Shown here piece by piece: positions 17,992 through 26,488 of a DNA stretch of 64,000 nucleotides (position 1 is its first letter; each line of letters starts with the position of its first letter). Below the pieces are notes generated by a model. It was not told where the DNA came from. It searched no databases and worked only from the letters and a program-made list of their open reading frames with translations. The position numbers and the translations under genes are program-made. The stretch covers positions 8,371 to 72,370 of the forward strand of contig CAMLMV010000032.1 in assembly GCA_946481275.1 (NCBI GenBank), read 5' to 3'. This stretch comes from an uncultured Massilia sp. GTDB lineage: Bacteria; Pseudomonadota; Gammaproteobacteria; Burkholderiales; Burkholderiaceae.

Positions 17992-18414
17992 ATGACTGCT
18001 TCCGAACGACTCATTGCCTGCAACTGCTTCGCCACCCGCAAGGCGGCGCGTCTGATTACGAAGATGTATGAAGACCACCTGTCGCGCGTGGGCCTGACGA
18101 GCACCCAGTTCTCCATCCTGGTTTATGTCGACGAGGTCGGCGCGGCCTCGATGAAGGACCTCGTCGAGTCGATGGTGATGGAGCGCACGAGCGTGATCCG
18201 CGCGCTGCAACCGCTGGAACGCGACGGCCTCGTGGTCATCGGTCCGCACGAGGAAGACGCGCGCCGCAACGTCGTGCGCCTCACCGACGCGGGCCGCGCG
18301 AAGCTGGCGGAAGCGCTGCCCGTGTGGCAGACGGCGCAGGCGGAGTTCGAGAGCAGATTCGGCGCCGGGCTGGCCGGCGAGTTGCGCCAGTCGCTGTCGA
18401 CGCTGGCACCGTAG
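17992..18414 (+). CDS. MarR family transcriptional regulator
   Basis: Winged-helix regulator of 140 residues. The core reads TQFSILVYVDEVGAASMKDLVESMVMERTSVIRALQPLERDGLV, with the wing following as a PHEEDARRNVVRLTDAGRAKL segment. I chose ATG 17992 because an earlier in-frame ATG at 17962 would put the 14-bp palindromic operator inside the gene, and because a paralogue in this window (19940) begins at the equivalent point. CNCFATRKAARLITKMY carries one cysteine in the first helix that could sense oxidants or electrophiles, a guess from related redox MarR proteins. It is followed by an SDR gene carrying the same operator. Confidence 0.92.
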   Translation: MTASERLIACNCFATRKAARLITKMYEDHLSRVGLTSTQFSILVYVDEVGAASMKDLVESMVMERTSVIRALQPLERDGLVVIGPHEEDARRNVVRLTDAGRAKLAEALPVWQTAQAEFESRFGAGLAGELRQSLSTLAP

Positions 18415-18435
18415 CAAAAATTTTTTGCACTGACA

Positions 18436-18449
18436 TGTGCGTACACACA
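18436..18449. promoter_or_regulatory. Imperfect palindrome, putative MarR operator (site 2)
   Basis: TGTGCGTACACACA matches site 1 at 13 of 14 bases and lies between the MarR stop and the SDR start, 14 bp before the ATG. Confidence 0.6.
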
Positions 18450-18463
18450 CTAAGGAAAAGAAC

Positions 18464-19264
18464 ATGAGCAAATCGAATCTCGGCACCGCAGTCGTCACTG
18501 GCGCATCCACCGGCATCGGTGCCCTCTACGCGGACCGCCTGGCCCGCCGCGGCTACGACCTGGTCCTCGTCGCCCGCAACGGGGAGCGTCTGCAAGCGCA
18601 GGCCGATCGCCTCAGCACCACGTACGGCCGCACGGTGCGGACGCTCGCCGCCGACCTGACCCATGATGCCGACCTGCGCCGCGTGGAAGCGCTGCTGCGC
18701 GACGACGCGTCCATCACGCTGCTCGTGAATAACGCCGGCGTGGGCGGCACCGGCCCGCTGCTCGGCTCCGACGTCGACAAGATGCAGGACATGATCGCGC
18801 TGAACGTGACCGCGCTGACGCGCCTGACGTATGCCGCCGCGCCGGGCTTCGTGGCGCGCGGGCAGGGCGCCTTCATCAACATCGCCTCCATCGTCGCCAT
18901 CGCGCCGGAAGTGCTGAACGGCGTGTACGGCGGCAGCAAGGCGTACGTGCTGGCGTTCAGCCAGTCGCTGCAACATGAGCTGGCCGACAAGGGCGTGCGC
19001 GTGCAGGTGGTGCTGCCGGGCGCCACGGCGACGGATTTCTGGCAGATCGCCGGCACGCCGGTCGAGCACCTGCCCAGCGAGATCGTGATGCGCGTCGAGG
19101 ATCTCGTCGACGCCGCGCTGGCCGGTTACGACCAGGGAGAGTTCGCCACGATCCCGGCGCTGGAAGACGGCGCCAAGTGGAATGCGTACGAGACCGCGCG
19201 CCGCGCGATGCACCCGGAACTGTCGCGCACGAAGCCGGCGAGCCGCTACGCTGTCGCGGCCTGA
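18464..19264 (+). CDS. SDR family oxidoreductase (DltE/YqjQ-like)
   Basis: Short-chain dehydrogenase of 266 residues with TGASTGIGALYADRLARRGYDLVLVAR at the N-terminus (NADP-type, basic residue after the second strand), NNAGVGG, and the YGGSKAYV active-site Tyr-Lys. It belongs to the group annotated as ketoacyl reductase or oxidoreductase DltE. The start at 18464 follows AAGGAAAAG; a GTG 27 bp upstream would overlap the putative operator. It is probably controlled by the MarR protein encoded just upstream through sites 17965 and 18436. Confidence 0.92.
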   Translation: MSKSNLGTAVVTGASTGIGALYADRLARRGYDLVLVARNGERLQAQADRLSTTYGRTVRTLAADLTHDADLRRVEALLRDDASITLLVNNAGVGGTGPLLGSDVDKMQDMIALNVTALTRLTYAAAPGFVARGQGAFINIASIVAIAPEVLNGVYGGSKAYVLAFSQSLQHELADKGVRVQVVLPGATATDFWQIAGTPVEHLPSEIVMRVEDLVDAALAGYDQGEFATIPALEDGAKWNAYETARRAMHPELSRTKPASRYAVAA

Positions 19265-19265
19265 A

Positions 19266-19808
19266 TCAGCGGGCTTCGAACACGAGGCACGTGGTCGTCG
19301 CATGCGCATACAGCCGGCCCTGCGCATCGACGATCTTCCCTTCCGCCGTGGCCAGCTGGCGGCCGCAATGGAGTACCGTGCCGATCGCGCGCAGCGGCCC
19401 GCCGTCGAGCCGCGCGCCGCGCACGAGGTTCACGCTCAGCTCCGCCGTCGTGTAGGCGTAACCCGGCTCCAGCGCCGTCTGCACCGCGCAGCCGACCGCC
19501 GAGTCGAGCAGGGTCGCGTACCAGCCGCCGTGCACCGTCCCCATCGGATTCAGGTGCTTCGCCTGCGGCGTGCCCTGGAACGTGGCCTTGCCCTTCTCCA
19601 CCTCGACGAGGTAGAAGTCGAGCGTCTCGGCGATGGGCGCGTACGGGAAGCGGCCATCGAGCAGCGCCTCCATGATGGCGAGGCCGGACATCCCGCGCGC
19701 TTCCTGCGCCGGTACGACACCCGGACGTCCGCCGCCCTGCTCGATGCGCGCACGCACCGCGCGCAGTTGTTCTTCCCATTGCTCGGCCACCGTCGGCTGC
19801 GTTTCCAT
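19266..19808 (-). CDS. PaaI family hotdog-fold thioesterase
   Basis: Acyl-CoA thioesterase of 180 residues. The hotdog helix with active-site region NPMGTVHGGWYATLLDSAVGCAVQT is clear, followed by the YTTAELSVNLVRGARLDG strand pattern. It releases free acids from (aryl or hydroxyphenylacetyl-type) acyl-CoA. An N-terminal extension of about 50 residues precedes the fold. A perfect AGGAGG-type site supports the start at 19808. It is divergent from a MarR regulator and next to a thiolase, suggesting a CoA-thioester-related function. Confidence 0.9.
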   Translation of the reverse strand: METQPTVAEQWEEQLRAVRARIEQGGGRPGVVPAQEARGMSGLAIMEALLDGRFPYAPIAETLDFYLVEVEKGKATFQGTPQAKHLNPMGTVHGGWYATLLDSAVGCAVQTALEPGYAYTTAELSVNLVRGARLDGGPLRAIGTVLHCGRQLATAEGKIVDAQGRLYAHATTTCLVFEAR

Positions 19809-19832
19809 GCGATCCTCCTGTCGTGTGATTGA

Positions 19833-19842
19833 GTGTATATGC
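19833..19842. promoter_or_regulatory. GTGTATAT element upstream of the thioesterase / MarR pair
   Basis: GTGTATATGC here and GTGTATATAC at 20427-20436 before the thiolase gene match at 9 of 10 bases. They flank the MarR gene and may be its binding half-sites. Confidence 0.35.
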
Positions 19843-19939
19843 AATGCTCCGGGCGGATTATGCACGGGTTCCGGCGGCCCCGGGGTTATACTCGCTAGAG
19901 GGACGGCACTAACGCCATCCCGGCAATGGAATACCGTAC

Positions 19940-20383
19940 ATGACATCGAACGACCCCCTGTGCAACTGCCTCGCCCTGCGCCAGGCGTCGCGTTACATCA
20001 CCGGCGTGTACGACCAGGTGCTGAGCGAGGCCGGCCTGCGCGTCACGCAGTTCTCCATCCTGTACAAGCTGCTGGGGCTCGGGCCGATGACGGTCAACCA
20101 GATGTCCGCCGAACTGGTCATGGACCGCACGACCCTCACCCGCAACCTCAAGCCGCTCGAGCGCGACGCCCTCGTGACGACCGGTCCCAGCGAGCACGAT
20201 AAACGCGAGCGCGTCATCGTCCTCACGCCGGCCGGCAAGGCCAAGGTGAAAGCCGTGCTGCCGCTGTGGCGCCGTGCCCAGCAGGCCTTCGAACAGAACT
20301 TCGGCAGCGAACGCGCACTCGAACTGCGCATGCTGCTGCGCGCCGTCGTCGAGACGGGCATCCACGAGCCCGAAGTCAAATAA
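19940..20383 (+). CDS. MarR family transcriptional regulator
   Basis: Winged-helix regulator of 147 residues, clearly paralogous to the MarR protein at 17992. Both share a CNC(L/F)A first helix, TQFSIL and the MDRTTLTRNLKPLERDALV / MERTSVIRALQPLERDGLV recognition region. It is divergent from a PaaI thioesterase and upstream of a thiolase, so acyl-CoA or aromatic-acid ligands are possible. A similar short GTGTATAT element occurs on both sides of the gene. Confidence 0.92.
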   Translation: MTSNDPLCNCLALRQASRYITGVYDQVLSEAGLRVTQFSILYKLLGLGPMTVNQMSAELVMDRTTLTRNLKPLERDALVTTGPSEHDKRERVIVLTPAGKAKVKAVLPLWRRAQQAFEQNFGSERALELRMLLRAVVETGIHEPEVK

Positions 20384-20426
20384 TCCGCTCGCCGCCAGGC
20401 CGCGCGTCATGCGGTTTTCAAAATAC

Positions 20427-20436
20427 GTGTATATAC
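20427..20436. promoter_or_regulatory. GTGTATAT element upstream of the thiolase gene
   Basis: GTGTATATAC, containing the palindrome GTATATAC, lies 44 bp before the thiolase start and matches the element at 19833. Confidence 0.35.
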
Positions 20437-20479
20437 TCCTATTTGCACGATCCCGCCATCCAACCCGAAAGGAGTCATC

Positions 20480-21664
20480 ATGTCTGCCCGCGACATCGTC
20501 TTGTGTGCCCCCGTGCGTACCGCCATCGGCGCGTTCAACGGTTCCCTGAAATCCCTCCCTGCCGTCGAGCTGGGCGCGGCCGCCGTGCGCGCCGCCGTCG
20601 AGCGCGCGGGCATCGCGCCGGACGCCATCGACGCCGTCCTGATGGGCAACGTGATCCAGGCGGGCAACCGCATGAACCCGGCGCGCCAGGCCGCGGTCCA
20701 CGGCGGCATTCCCGTCAGCGTGCCCGCGATGACCCTGAACCGCGTATGCGGCTCGGGTGCCCAGGCGATCGCATCGGCCGCGCACGAGATTCTTGCGGGC
20801 GAATCCAACGTCGTGCTGGCCGGCGGCATGGAAAACATGGACCAGGCGCCGTACCTGATGCCGCAGGCCCGCTGGGGCGCGCGCATGGGCCACGCGCAGA
20901 TCTACGACAGCCTGCTGCACGACGGCCTGAACGACGCGTTCTCCGCCCAGCACTCGGGCTGGCACACGGAGGACCTCGTGAAGGAGGTGGACATCACCCG
21001 CGCCGCGCAGGACCGCTGGGCCGAGCGCTCGCAGCGCCGCTTCTCGGACGCGCAGGCGGCCGGCGCGTTCAGGGATGAAATCGTGGCGATCGAGATCGCG
21101 GGCAAGCGCGGCGTGCAGGTGTTCGACACGGACGAAGCGAACCGCCCGGACACCACGCTGGAGACGCTGGCGAAACTGAAACCGGCATTCCGCCCGGACG
21201 GCACGATCACGGCCGGTAACGCGCCGGGCCTGAACAGCGGCGCGGCCGCCGTCATCGTTGCCGACCGCGCGACGGCCGAGCGCCTGGGCCTGCAGCCGAT
21301 CGCGCGCCTCGTCGCCTCAGGCGTGGCCGGCGTGGAACCGGGCATGTTCGGCATCGGCCCCGTGCCGGCCGTGCAGAAGGCCCTCGCGCGCGCCGGCTGG
21401 AACATCGGCGACGTCGACCGCTACGAAATCAACGAAGCCTTCGCCGCCGTGCCGCTCGCGGTGGCGAGAAAGCTGTCGCTGGCGGAAGACGTCATCAACG
21501 TCGAAGGCGGCGCGGTGGCGCATGGACACCCGATCGGTGCGACGGGCGCCGTGCTGACGGTGCGGCTGCTGCATGCGATGCGGCGCGGGCTGGCGCGGCG
21601 TGGCGTGGTCACGCTGTGCATCGGGGGCGGGCAGGGGATTGCGCTGGCGCTCGAGCAGGTGTGA
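20480..21664 (+). CDS. Acetyl-CoA C-acyltransferase (thiolase II family)
   Basis: Thiolase of 394 residues that joins or cleaves acyl-CoA plus acetyl-CoA. Catalytic features are all present: nucleophile Cys in NRVCGSGAQA, His in GGAVAHGHPIGATGA and the second Cys in LCIGGGQG. A good AAGGAG lies before the ATG. The gene is preceded by a MarR regulator on the same strand, and its stop abuts the stop of the converging LysR gene. It is one of two thiolases in the window (the other starts at 28448), and the two are distinct in sequence. Degradative versus biosynthetic role cannot be set from sequence. Confidence 0.93.
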   Translation: MSARDIVLCAPVRTAIGAFNGSLKSLPAVELGAAAVRAAVERAGIAPDAIDAVLMGNVIQAGNRMNPARQAAVHGGIPVSVPAMTLNRVCGSGAQAIASAAHEILAGESNVVLAGGMENMDQAPYLMPQARWGARMGHAQIYDSLLHDGLNDAFSAQHSGWHTEDLVKEVDITRAAQDRWAERSQRRFSDAQAAGAFRDEIVAIEIAGKRGVQVFDTDEANRPDTTLETLAKLKPAFRPDGTITAGNAPGLNSGAAAVIVADRATAERLGLQPIARLVASGVAGVEPGMFGIGPVPAVQKALARAGWNIGDVDRYEINEAFAAVPLAVARKLSLAEDVINVEGGAVAHGHPIGATGAVLTVRLLHAMRRGLARRGVVTLCIGGGQGIALALEQV

Positions 21665-22564
21665 TCACGCGGCCACGAACACGTTCATCCGCTCCACCAG
21701 GAACTCCCTGAGCACCCTGACGGCCGGCGACACCTGCCGCCGGTTCGCCAGCACCATGTACAGCGGCTGGTTATTGCCTTCCCAGTCTGTGCACACGGTG
21801 CGCAATGCGCCGCTCGCGAGGTCGGCCTGCACGTCGATGCGCGAGCGGTAGCACAGTCCGAGGCCGTCCAGCGCCCAGCGCCGCACGATCTCGGAATCGT
21901 CGGCCACGCGGTCGCCGCGCACCGTCACCTCGATCTCCGCGCCGTCCCTGTAGAAGCGCCAGCGGTCGTTGACCGTCTCGTCCAGCATGAAGCACAGGCA
22001 GTTGTGCGCGGACAGATCGTGCGGCGATGCCGGCGCGCCGTGCCGCGCGAGATACGCCGGCGACGCGCACAGCACGCGCCGGTTCGTCTCCAGCAGCGGC
22101 AACGCCACCATGCTCGATTCTCTCGGCTTGCCGAAGCGGAGCGCGATGTCGACGGGCTCGCGATAAATGTCGGCCAGCCGGTCCGTCAATTGCAGCTTCA
22201 GGCGCACGCCCGGGTACCGTTCCTGGAACGCGTTCAGCCACGGCAGCACGACGTGGCGGCCGAGGTCGGACGGCATCGAAATCTGCAGCTGCCCCTCGAT
22301 CGTGTTTTCTCCCGCGCGCACTTCCGCCTCGGCGTCGCGCAGGCCGTCCAGCAGCGGGCGGCAGCGCGCCAGCAGGCGTTCGCCGGCCACCGTCAGCCGC
22401 ATGCTGCGCGTCGTGCGCACGAACAGCGCCGTGCCGAGATCCGCCTCCAGCCGTTTCAGGCTCGCGCTGGCGACGGCCGGCGACACATCCAGCAGGCGCG
22501 CGGCCGCCGACAGGCCGCCCTGCTCGGCCGTGGTGACGAAGAGTTCGAGGTCGCGCAGGTTCAT
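21665..22564 (-). CDS. LysR family transcriptional regulator
   Basis: LysR regulator of 299 residues (HTH: AEQGGLSAAARLLDVSPAVASASLKRLE). The start at 22564 gives the usual MNLRDLELFVTTAEQG N-terminus; the open frame runs further upstream but through the promoter of the divergent gene. It lies 96 bp from a divergent quinone-reductase-like gene, its probable target. Stop codons of this gene and the thiolase gene are adjacent, so no terminator separates them. Confidence 0.93.
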   Translation of the reverse strand: MNLRDLELFVTTAEQGGLSAAARLLDVSPAVASASLKRLEADLGTALFVRTTRSMRLTVAGERLLARCRPLLDGLRDAEAEVRAGENTIEGQLQISMPSDLGRHVVLPWLNAFQERYPGVRLKLQLTDRLADIYREPVDIALRFGKPRESSMVALPLLETNRRVLCASPAYLARHGAPASPHDLSAHNCLCFMLDETVNDRWRFYRDGAEIEVTVRGDRVADDSEIVRRWALDGLGLCYRSRIDVQADLASGALRTVCTDWEGNNQPLYMVLANRRQVSPAVRVLREFLVERMNVFVAA

Positions 22565-22565
22565 C

Positions 22566-22582
22566 TTCAAGTAAATATTGAA
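22566..22582. promoter_or_regulatory. Candidate LysR box (TTCAA-N7-TTGAA)
   Basis: An inverted TTCAA/TTGAA pair sits directly before the LysR start and within the divergent promoter region. It has the T-N11-A form common for LysR sites. Confidence 0.35.
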
Positions 22583-22660
22583 AGTGATTTCTTGATTGCC
22601 CAGTTTATCAAAAAGATCGAAGCGCCCAGAATGACAACCATCGATCACCAAGGAGCCACC

Positions 22661-23674
22661 ATGAAAGCCATCGCCTACCAGGACAACCTGCCCATCGATC
22701 ACGCCGACGCGCTCGTCGACATCACCCTGCCGGACCCGGTCGCGACCGGCCACGACCTGCTCGTCGAAGTGCAGGCCGTGTCCGTGAACCCCGTCGACGT
22801 GAAGGTGCGCGCCGGTTCGACACCGGCCGCCGGCGAGTGGAAGGTGCTGGGCTGGGATGCGGCCGGCATCGTGAAGGCTGTCGGGCCGGACGTGACGCTG
22901 TTCCGTCCGGGCGACCGCGTCTGGTACGCCGGCTCCATCGCCCGCGCCGGCAGCAACGGCGAGCTGCAACTGGTCGACGAGCGCATCGCCGGCAGGATGC
23001 CGCAATCGCTGGACTTCGGCGCCGCCGCGGCGCTGCCGCTGACGAGCCTCACGGCGTGGGAACTGCTGTTCGACCGTCTGGAAGTGCCGACCGACGAGCG
23101 CGGCGAGGGCAAGACGTTATTGGTGATCGGCGCGGCGGGTGGTGTCGGCTCGATCCTCGTGCAGCTGGCGCGCCAGCTGACCCGCCTGACGGTCGTCGGC
23201 ACGGCGTCGCGTCCGGAAACGCGCGACTGGGTGCTGAAGCATGGCGCGCACCACGTGATCGACCATGGCAAGCCCCTTGCGGACGAGATCCGGCGCGCGG
23301 GCCTGGGCGCGCCGGACTACGTGATCAGCCTCACGCACACGGAGCAGCACTTCGACCAGATCGTCGAGCTCATCGCGCCGCAAGGCAAATTCGGCCTGAT
23401 CGACGACCCGGCCCCGATCGACGTCCGCAAGTTCAAGCGCAAGGCCGTGTCGCTGCACTGGGAACTGATGTTCACGCGTTCGCTGTTCTCGACGCCGGAC
23501 ATGATCCGCCAGCACGAGATTTTGAATCATGTGGCAGAGCTGATCGACGCGGGCACGATCCGCTCGACGGCCAACGAGAATTTCGGGCGCATCGATGCCG
23601 CGAACCTGAAGCGCGCGCACGCGCTGATCGAGTCGAACCGCGCGCAGGGCAAGATCGTGCTGGCGGGGTTCTGA
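22661..23674 (+). CDS. Zinc-type alcohol dehydrogenase-like protein (quinone oxidoreductase family, MDR)
   Basis: Medium-chain dehydrogenase/reductase of 337 residues. The N-terminal GroES-like domain lacks the zinc-binding cysteines, and the nucleotide-binding motif is GAAGGVGSILVQLARQ (about residue 155), as in NADPH:quinone reductases and the YhdH/zinc-binding-family 'QOR' group. ATG 22661 follows AAGGAG. It probably reduces quinones or enones and is likely controlled by the divergent LysR gene. Confidence 0.92.
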   Translation: MKAIAYQDNLPIDHADALVDITLPDPVATGHDLLVEVQAVSVNPVDVKVRAGSTPAAGEWKVLGWDAAGIVKAVGPDVTLFRPGDRVWYAGSIARAGSNGELQLVDERIAGRMPQSLDFGAAAALPLTSLTAWELLFDRLEVPTDERGEGKTLLVIGAAGGVGSILVQLARQLTRLTVVGTASRPETRDWVLKHGAHHVIDHGKPLADEIRRAGLGAPDYVISLTHTEQHFDQIVELIAPQGKFGLIDDPAPIDVRKFKRKAVSLHWELMFTRSLFSTPDMIRQHEILNHVAELIDAGTIRSTANENFGRIDAANLKRAHALIESNRAQGKIVLAGF

Positions 23675-23687
23675 GCGCGCCCCGGCG

Positions 23688-24719
23688 TCACAGCAACTTG
23701 TGCGTGATCTCCATCGCGACCGGATACAGCATCTCGCACGGCTGGCCGTGGCAGACGGCCGGTTTGTAGCGCAGGGCCATGGCGGCGCTGGCGACGTAGC
23801 GCACCACGTCGTCGTCGAAGCTGCCGACCCTGCGCACTTCCTTCGCCTTGCCGTCCACGCCGACCAGTACGTTCAGGCGCAGCAGGCCGCGCGCGCGGAA
23901 CTTGCCGGCGGCGGCCACGATCAACCGGTTGAATTCGACGAGGCCGTTCACCGGATATGGCGGCTCGTCGCCCGGTTCCAGTGCCGGGTAGCGGTTGCGC
24001 ACGATGTCCTTCTGCTCAGGCGTGAGGCCATCCCAGCCGACGTTGCCCGGCACTGCTGACCGCACTTCCGTCTTCGCCAGCAGCGTACCCGTGTTCGGCT
24101 CGGCCTGGCGCTGCTGGAACGTGTTCTCCGGCTTGGGACGGGATGCCGCGGCGTTGCGGGCAGCGGCATCGAGCGTGCCGGTGCGACCGCTGCCCGCATA
24201 GGTGATGCGGTCGCCATCGAGCGGATCCCCGTCGCGGAACTCGCCTTCGACCATGCCGCCGAGCGCATATGTCAGGCGCCCCTGGCCGTTCGGCTTGTCG
24301 GCGCGGAATTCGCCCTGGTAGGTATCGCCGTTCGGATAGATCTGCACACCCTTGCCCTCGCGGCGCATCAAATTGAGGCCACCCTCGTAGCGCAGGTCGT
24401 TGGCGAAGTGCAGGTAACCTTCGCCGTCGGGGACGCCGTCGGTCAGCGAGCCGATGTACGTGAATTTGTCGCCCGCCTTCAGCTTCGCTTCGCCGCTGAC
24501 GGCGCCGTGCGCGAACGTGCCTTCGATGCGGCGCGTGATGCCGTCCTTCGTCGTCCATTCGAGCACGCCCTTGCCGTCCGCATAACCGTCCTTGCACGGG
24601 CCATTCCAGTGCACGGACTGGTCGGCGGGTTCCGGCAGCAGTTTGCCGACCTGGCAGTCGTCGGCGTGGGCGGCTTGCGCGATGCAGGAGGCGAGGAGAA
24701 GAGTCAATACGTTTTTCAT
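23688..24719 (-). CDS. MORN-repeat protein with C-terminal TonB domain
   Basis: Exported 343-residue protein with a signal peptide (MKNVLTLLLASCIAQAAHA). Residues about 40-180 contain repeated MORN-like units (DGYADGKGVLEW, DGVPDGEGYLHF, GKGVQIYPNGDTYQGEF, NGQGRLTYA). Residues about 250-343 resemble a TonB C-terminal domain (PPYPVNGLVEFNRLI, FRARGLLRLNVLVGVDGKAKEVRRVGSFDDDVVRYVASAAMALRYKP). No N-terminal transmembrane anchor or proline-rich spanner is present, so it is not a normal energising TonB. It is more likely a periplasmic adaptor. MORN fused to TonB_C is unusual. It converges with the MDR gene. Confidence 0.82.
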   Translation of the reverse strand: MKNVLTLLLASCIAQAAHADDCQVGKLLPEPADQSVHWNGPCKDGYADGKGVLEWTTKDGITRRIEGTFAHGAVSGEAKLKAGDKFTYIGSLTDGVPDGEGYLHFANDLRYEGGLNLMRREGKGVQIYPNGDTYQGEFRADKPNGQGRLTYALGGMVEGEFRDGDPLDGDRITYAGSGRTGTLDAAARNAAASRPKPENTFQQRQAEPNTGTLLAKTEVRSAVPGNVGWDGLTPEQKDIVRNRYPALEPGDEPPYPVNGLVEFNRLIVAAAGKFRARGLLRLNVLVGVDGKAKEVRRVGSFDDDVVRYVASAAMALRYKPAVCHGQPCEMLYPVAMEITHKLL

Positions 24720-24764
24720 CGTACAACTCTAGCATGCGGCCCCGGACCGCATGCTCACCGATTC

Positions 24765-25325
24765 TCACCCCTGGCGCAGCCTGAACGTCATGTAACTCAA
24801 GTCATGGCTGCCCCCCGCGATCCTGAGCATGTCCGCCACGCGCGCGACGGTGGTAAAACCGGCACGCGCATACAGGTCGACGGCCGGCTGGTTTTCCGAC
24901 AAGACCTCGAGGTCGATCCATTCGATGTCCGTCCCGGCGCGCGCCCAGCCGGCGGCCGTTTCGAGCAGGCGCCGCCCGAGTCCGCGCCGCCGCCACACGC
25001 GGTGCACGCCCATGCCGAGCATGGCGCGGTGCGTGGCAGCGGGTTCGGGACGGCCGCGCAGGTCGACGTGGCCGGCGATGTCGCCGCAGGCGTCGATCGC
25101 GAGCCACAGGCGGCGCCAGCCCTGCTGGCCGACGGGGATGTCGATGCCCTTGATGAAGGCGATGCGCAGCCCGGCGGGCAGGCGCGGCTGGCCCGGCGCG
25201 ATGGGCTGGAACAGCGGCGTGCCGTCGGCGCCGTTGTCGCGCAGGTGGTCGTCCAGGTAGGCGAAGAACGGCGCCAGGTCGGCTTCATTGGCCGGGCGGA
25301 TCGTCAACGCCTCCGTCTTGTCCAT
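24765..25325 (-). CDS. GNAT family N-acetyltransferase
   Basis: Acetyltransferase of 186 residues. The acetyl-CoA-binding motif A is RAMLGMGVHRVWRRRGLGRRLLETAAGWAR, followed by the LEVLSENQPAVDLYARAGF motif B typical of GNAT enzymes. The product begins MDKTEALTIRPANEADLAPF. It lies 8 bp downstream of the acyl-CoA dehydrogenase gene, probably in the same transcript. The substrate is unknown. Confidence 0.9.
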   Translation of the reverse strand: MDKTEALTIRPANEADLAPFFAYLDDHLRDNGADGTPLFQPIAPGQPRLPAGLRIAFIKGIDIPVGQQGWRRLWLAIDACGDIAGHVDLRGRPEPAATHRAMLGMGVHRVWRRRGLGRRLLETAAGWARAGTDIEWIDLEVLSENQPAVDLYARAGFTTVARVADMLRIAGGSHDLSYMTFRLRQG

Positions 25326-25333
25326 CAATGTGG

Positions 25334-26461
25334 TCACAAAGCCCTTGCAATCAAAATCTTCTGGATGTCGCTCGTGCCTTCGTAGATCTGGCACACGCGC
25401 ACGTCGCGGTAGATGCGCTCGACGGGGAAGTCGGCCACGTAGCCATAGCCGCCAAATACCTGCATCGCCGACGATACCACGCGCTCGGCCATCTCGGACG
25501 CGAACAGCTTGGCCATCGCGGCTTCCTTCAGGCAGGGCAGGCCCGCGTCCTTCATCGACGCGGCGTGCAGGATCAGCTGGCGCGCGGCCTCGATCTGCAT
25601 CGCCATCTCGGCCAGGCGGAACTGCACGGCCTGGTGGTCGAAGATCGGCGTGCCGAAGCTTTCGCGTTCCTTCGCATACGCCAGCGCCGCCTCGAACGCG
25701 GCGCGCGCCATGCCCACCGATTGCGACGCGATGCCGATGCGGCCACCTTCCAGGCCCGACAGCGCGATCTTGTAGCCTTGCCCCTCTTCGCCGATCAGGT
25801 TTTCCGCCGGCACCCTGCACTGATCGAACACGATCTGCGCCGTGTCCGACGAATGCTGGCCCATCTTCTGCTCGATGCCCGCGACGATGTAGCCGGGCGT
25901 GTCGGTCGGCACCCAGAACGCGCTGATGCCTTTCTTGCCGGCCGCCTTGTCGGTGACGGCCATGACGATGGCGACGTCGCCGTGCTTGCCGCTCGTGATG
26001 AATTGCTTGGTGCCGTTCAGGACGTAGTGGTCGCCGTCGCGCACGGCGGTCGTGCGCAGGGCGGCGGCGTCGCTGCCCGTGTGCGGTTCCGTCAGTGCGA
26101 AGGCGCCCAGCAGGTTGCCCTGCGCGAGCGGGCGCAGCCAGCGTTCCTTCTGCGCCGCGTTCGCGTACGTCATCGCGATCGAGCACACGGGGCAGTTGTT
26201 GACCGAAATGATGGTGGACGTGCCGCCGTCGCCGGCCGCGATCTCTTCCAGCACCAGCGCCAGCGCGACGTAGTCGAGGCCCGCGCCGCCGTACTGCTCG
26301 GGCACGGCCACGCCGAACGCGCCCAGCTGGGCCAGTTCCTTCAGCTCGTCCTTCGGAAAATGGTGCTCGCGGTCCCAGCGCGCCGCGTTGGGCGCCAGGC
26401 GTTCCTGCGCGAAGGTGCGCAGGGCGTCGCGGATCATCTGGTGTTCTTCGGTCAAAATCAT
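25334..26461 (-). CDS. Acyl-CoA dehydrogenase
   Basis: FAD enzyme of 375 residues that introduces a trans-2 double bond into acyl-CoA. Features are FALTEPHTGSDAAALRTTA (flavin-binding signature), the helical C-terminal domain, and YEGTSDIQKILIARAL, in which the Glu of YEGTS is the usual short-chain-type catalytic base. It closely resembles butyryl/short-branched-chain enzymes. It lies in a minus-strand run with SDR, GNAT and thiolase genes near the isovaleryl-CoA dehydrogenase gene. The chain-length preference is not predictable here. Confidence 0.93.
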   Translation of the reverse strand: MILTEEHQMIRDALRTFAQERLAPNAARWDREHHFPKDELKELAQLGAFGVAVPEQYGGAGLDYVALALVLEEIAAGDGGTSTIISVNNCPVCSIAMTYANAAQKERWLRPLAQGNLLGAFALTEPHTGSDAAALRTTAVRDGDHYVLNGTKQFITSGKHGDVAIVMAVTDKAAGKKGISAFWVPTDTPGYIVAGIEQKMGQHSSDTAQIVFDQCRVPAENLIGEEGQGYKIALSGLEGGRIGIASQSVGMARAAFEAALAYAKERESFGTPIFDHQAVQFRLAEMAMQIEAARQLILHAASMKDAGLPCLKEAAMAKLFASEMAERVVSSAMQVFGGYGYVADFPVERIYRDVRVCQIYEGTSDIQKILIARAL

Positions 26462-26488
26462 GTTGTCTCGGTTGTTATCTGGGACGGC

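Noticed and set aside
24765..26186. Apparent fusion of a long frame with the GNAT protein
   Set aside because: The upstream part is a shadow of the acyl-CoA dehydrogenase gene; the GNAT protein starts at 25325.
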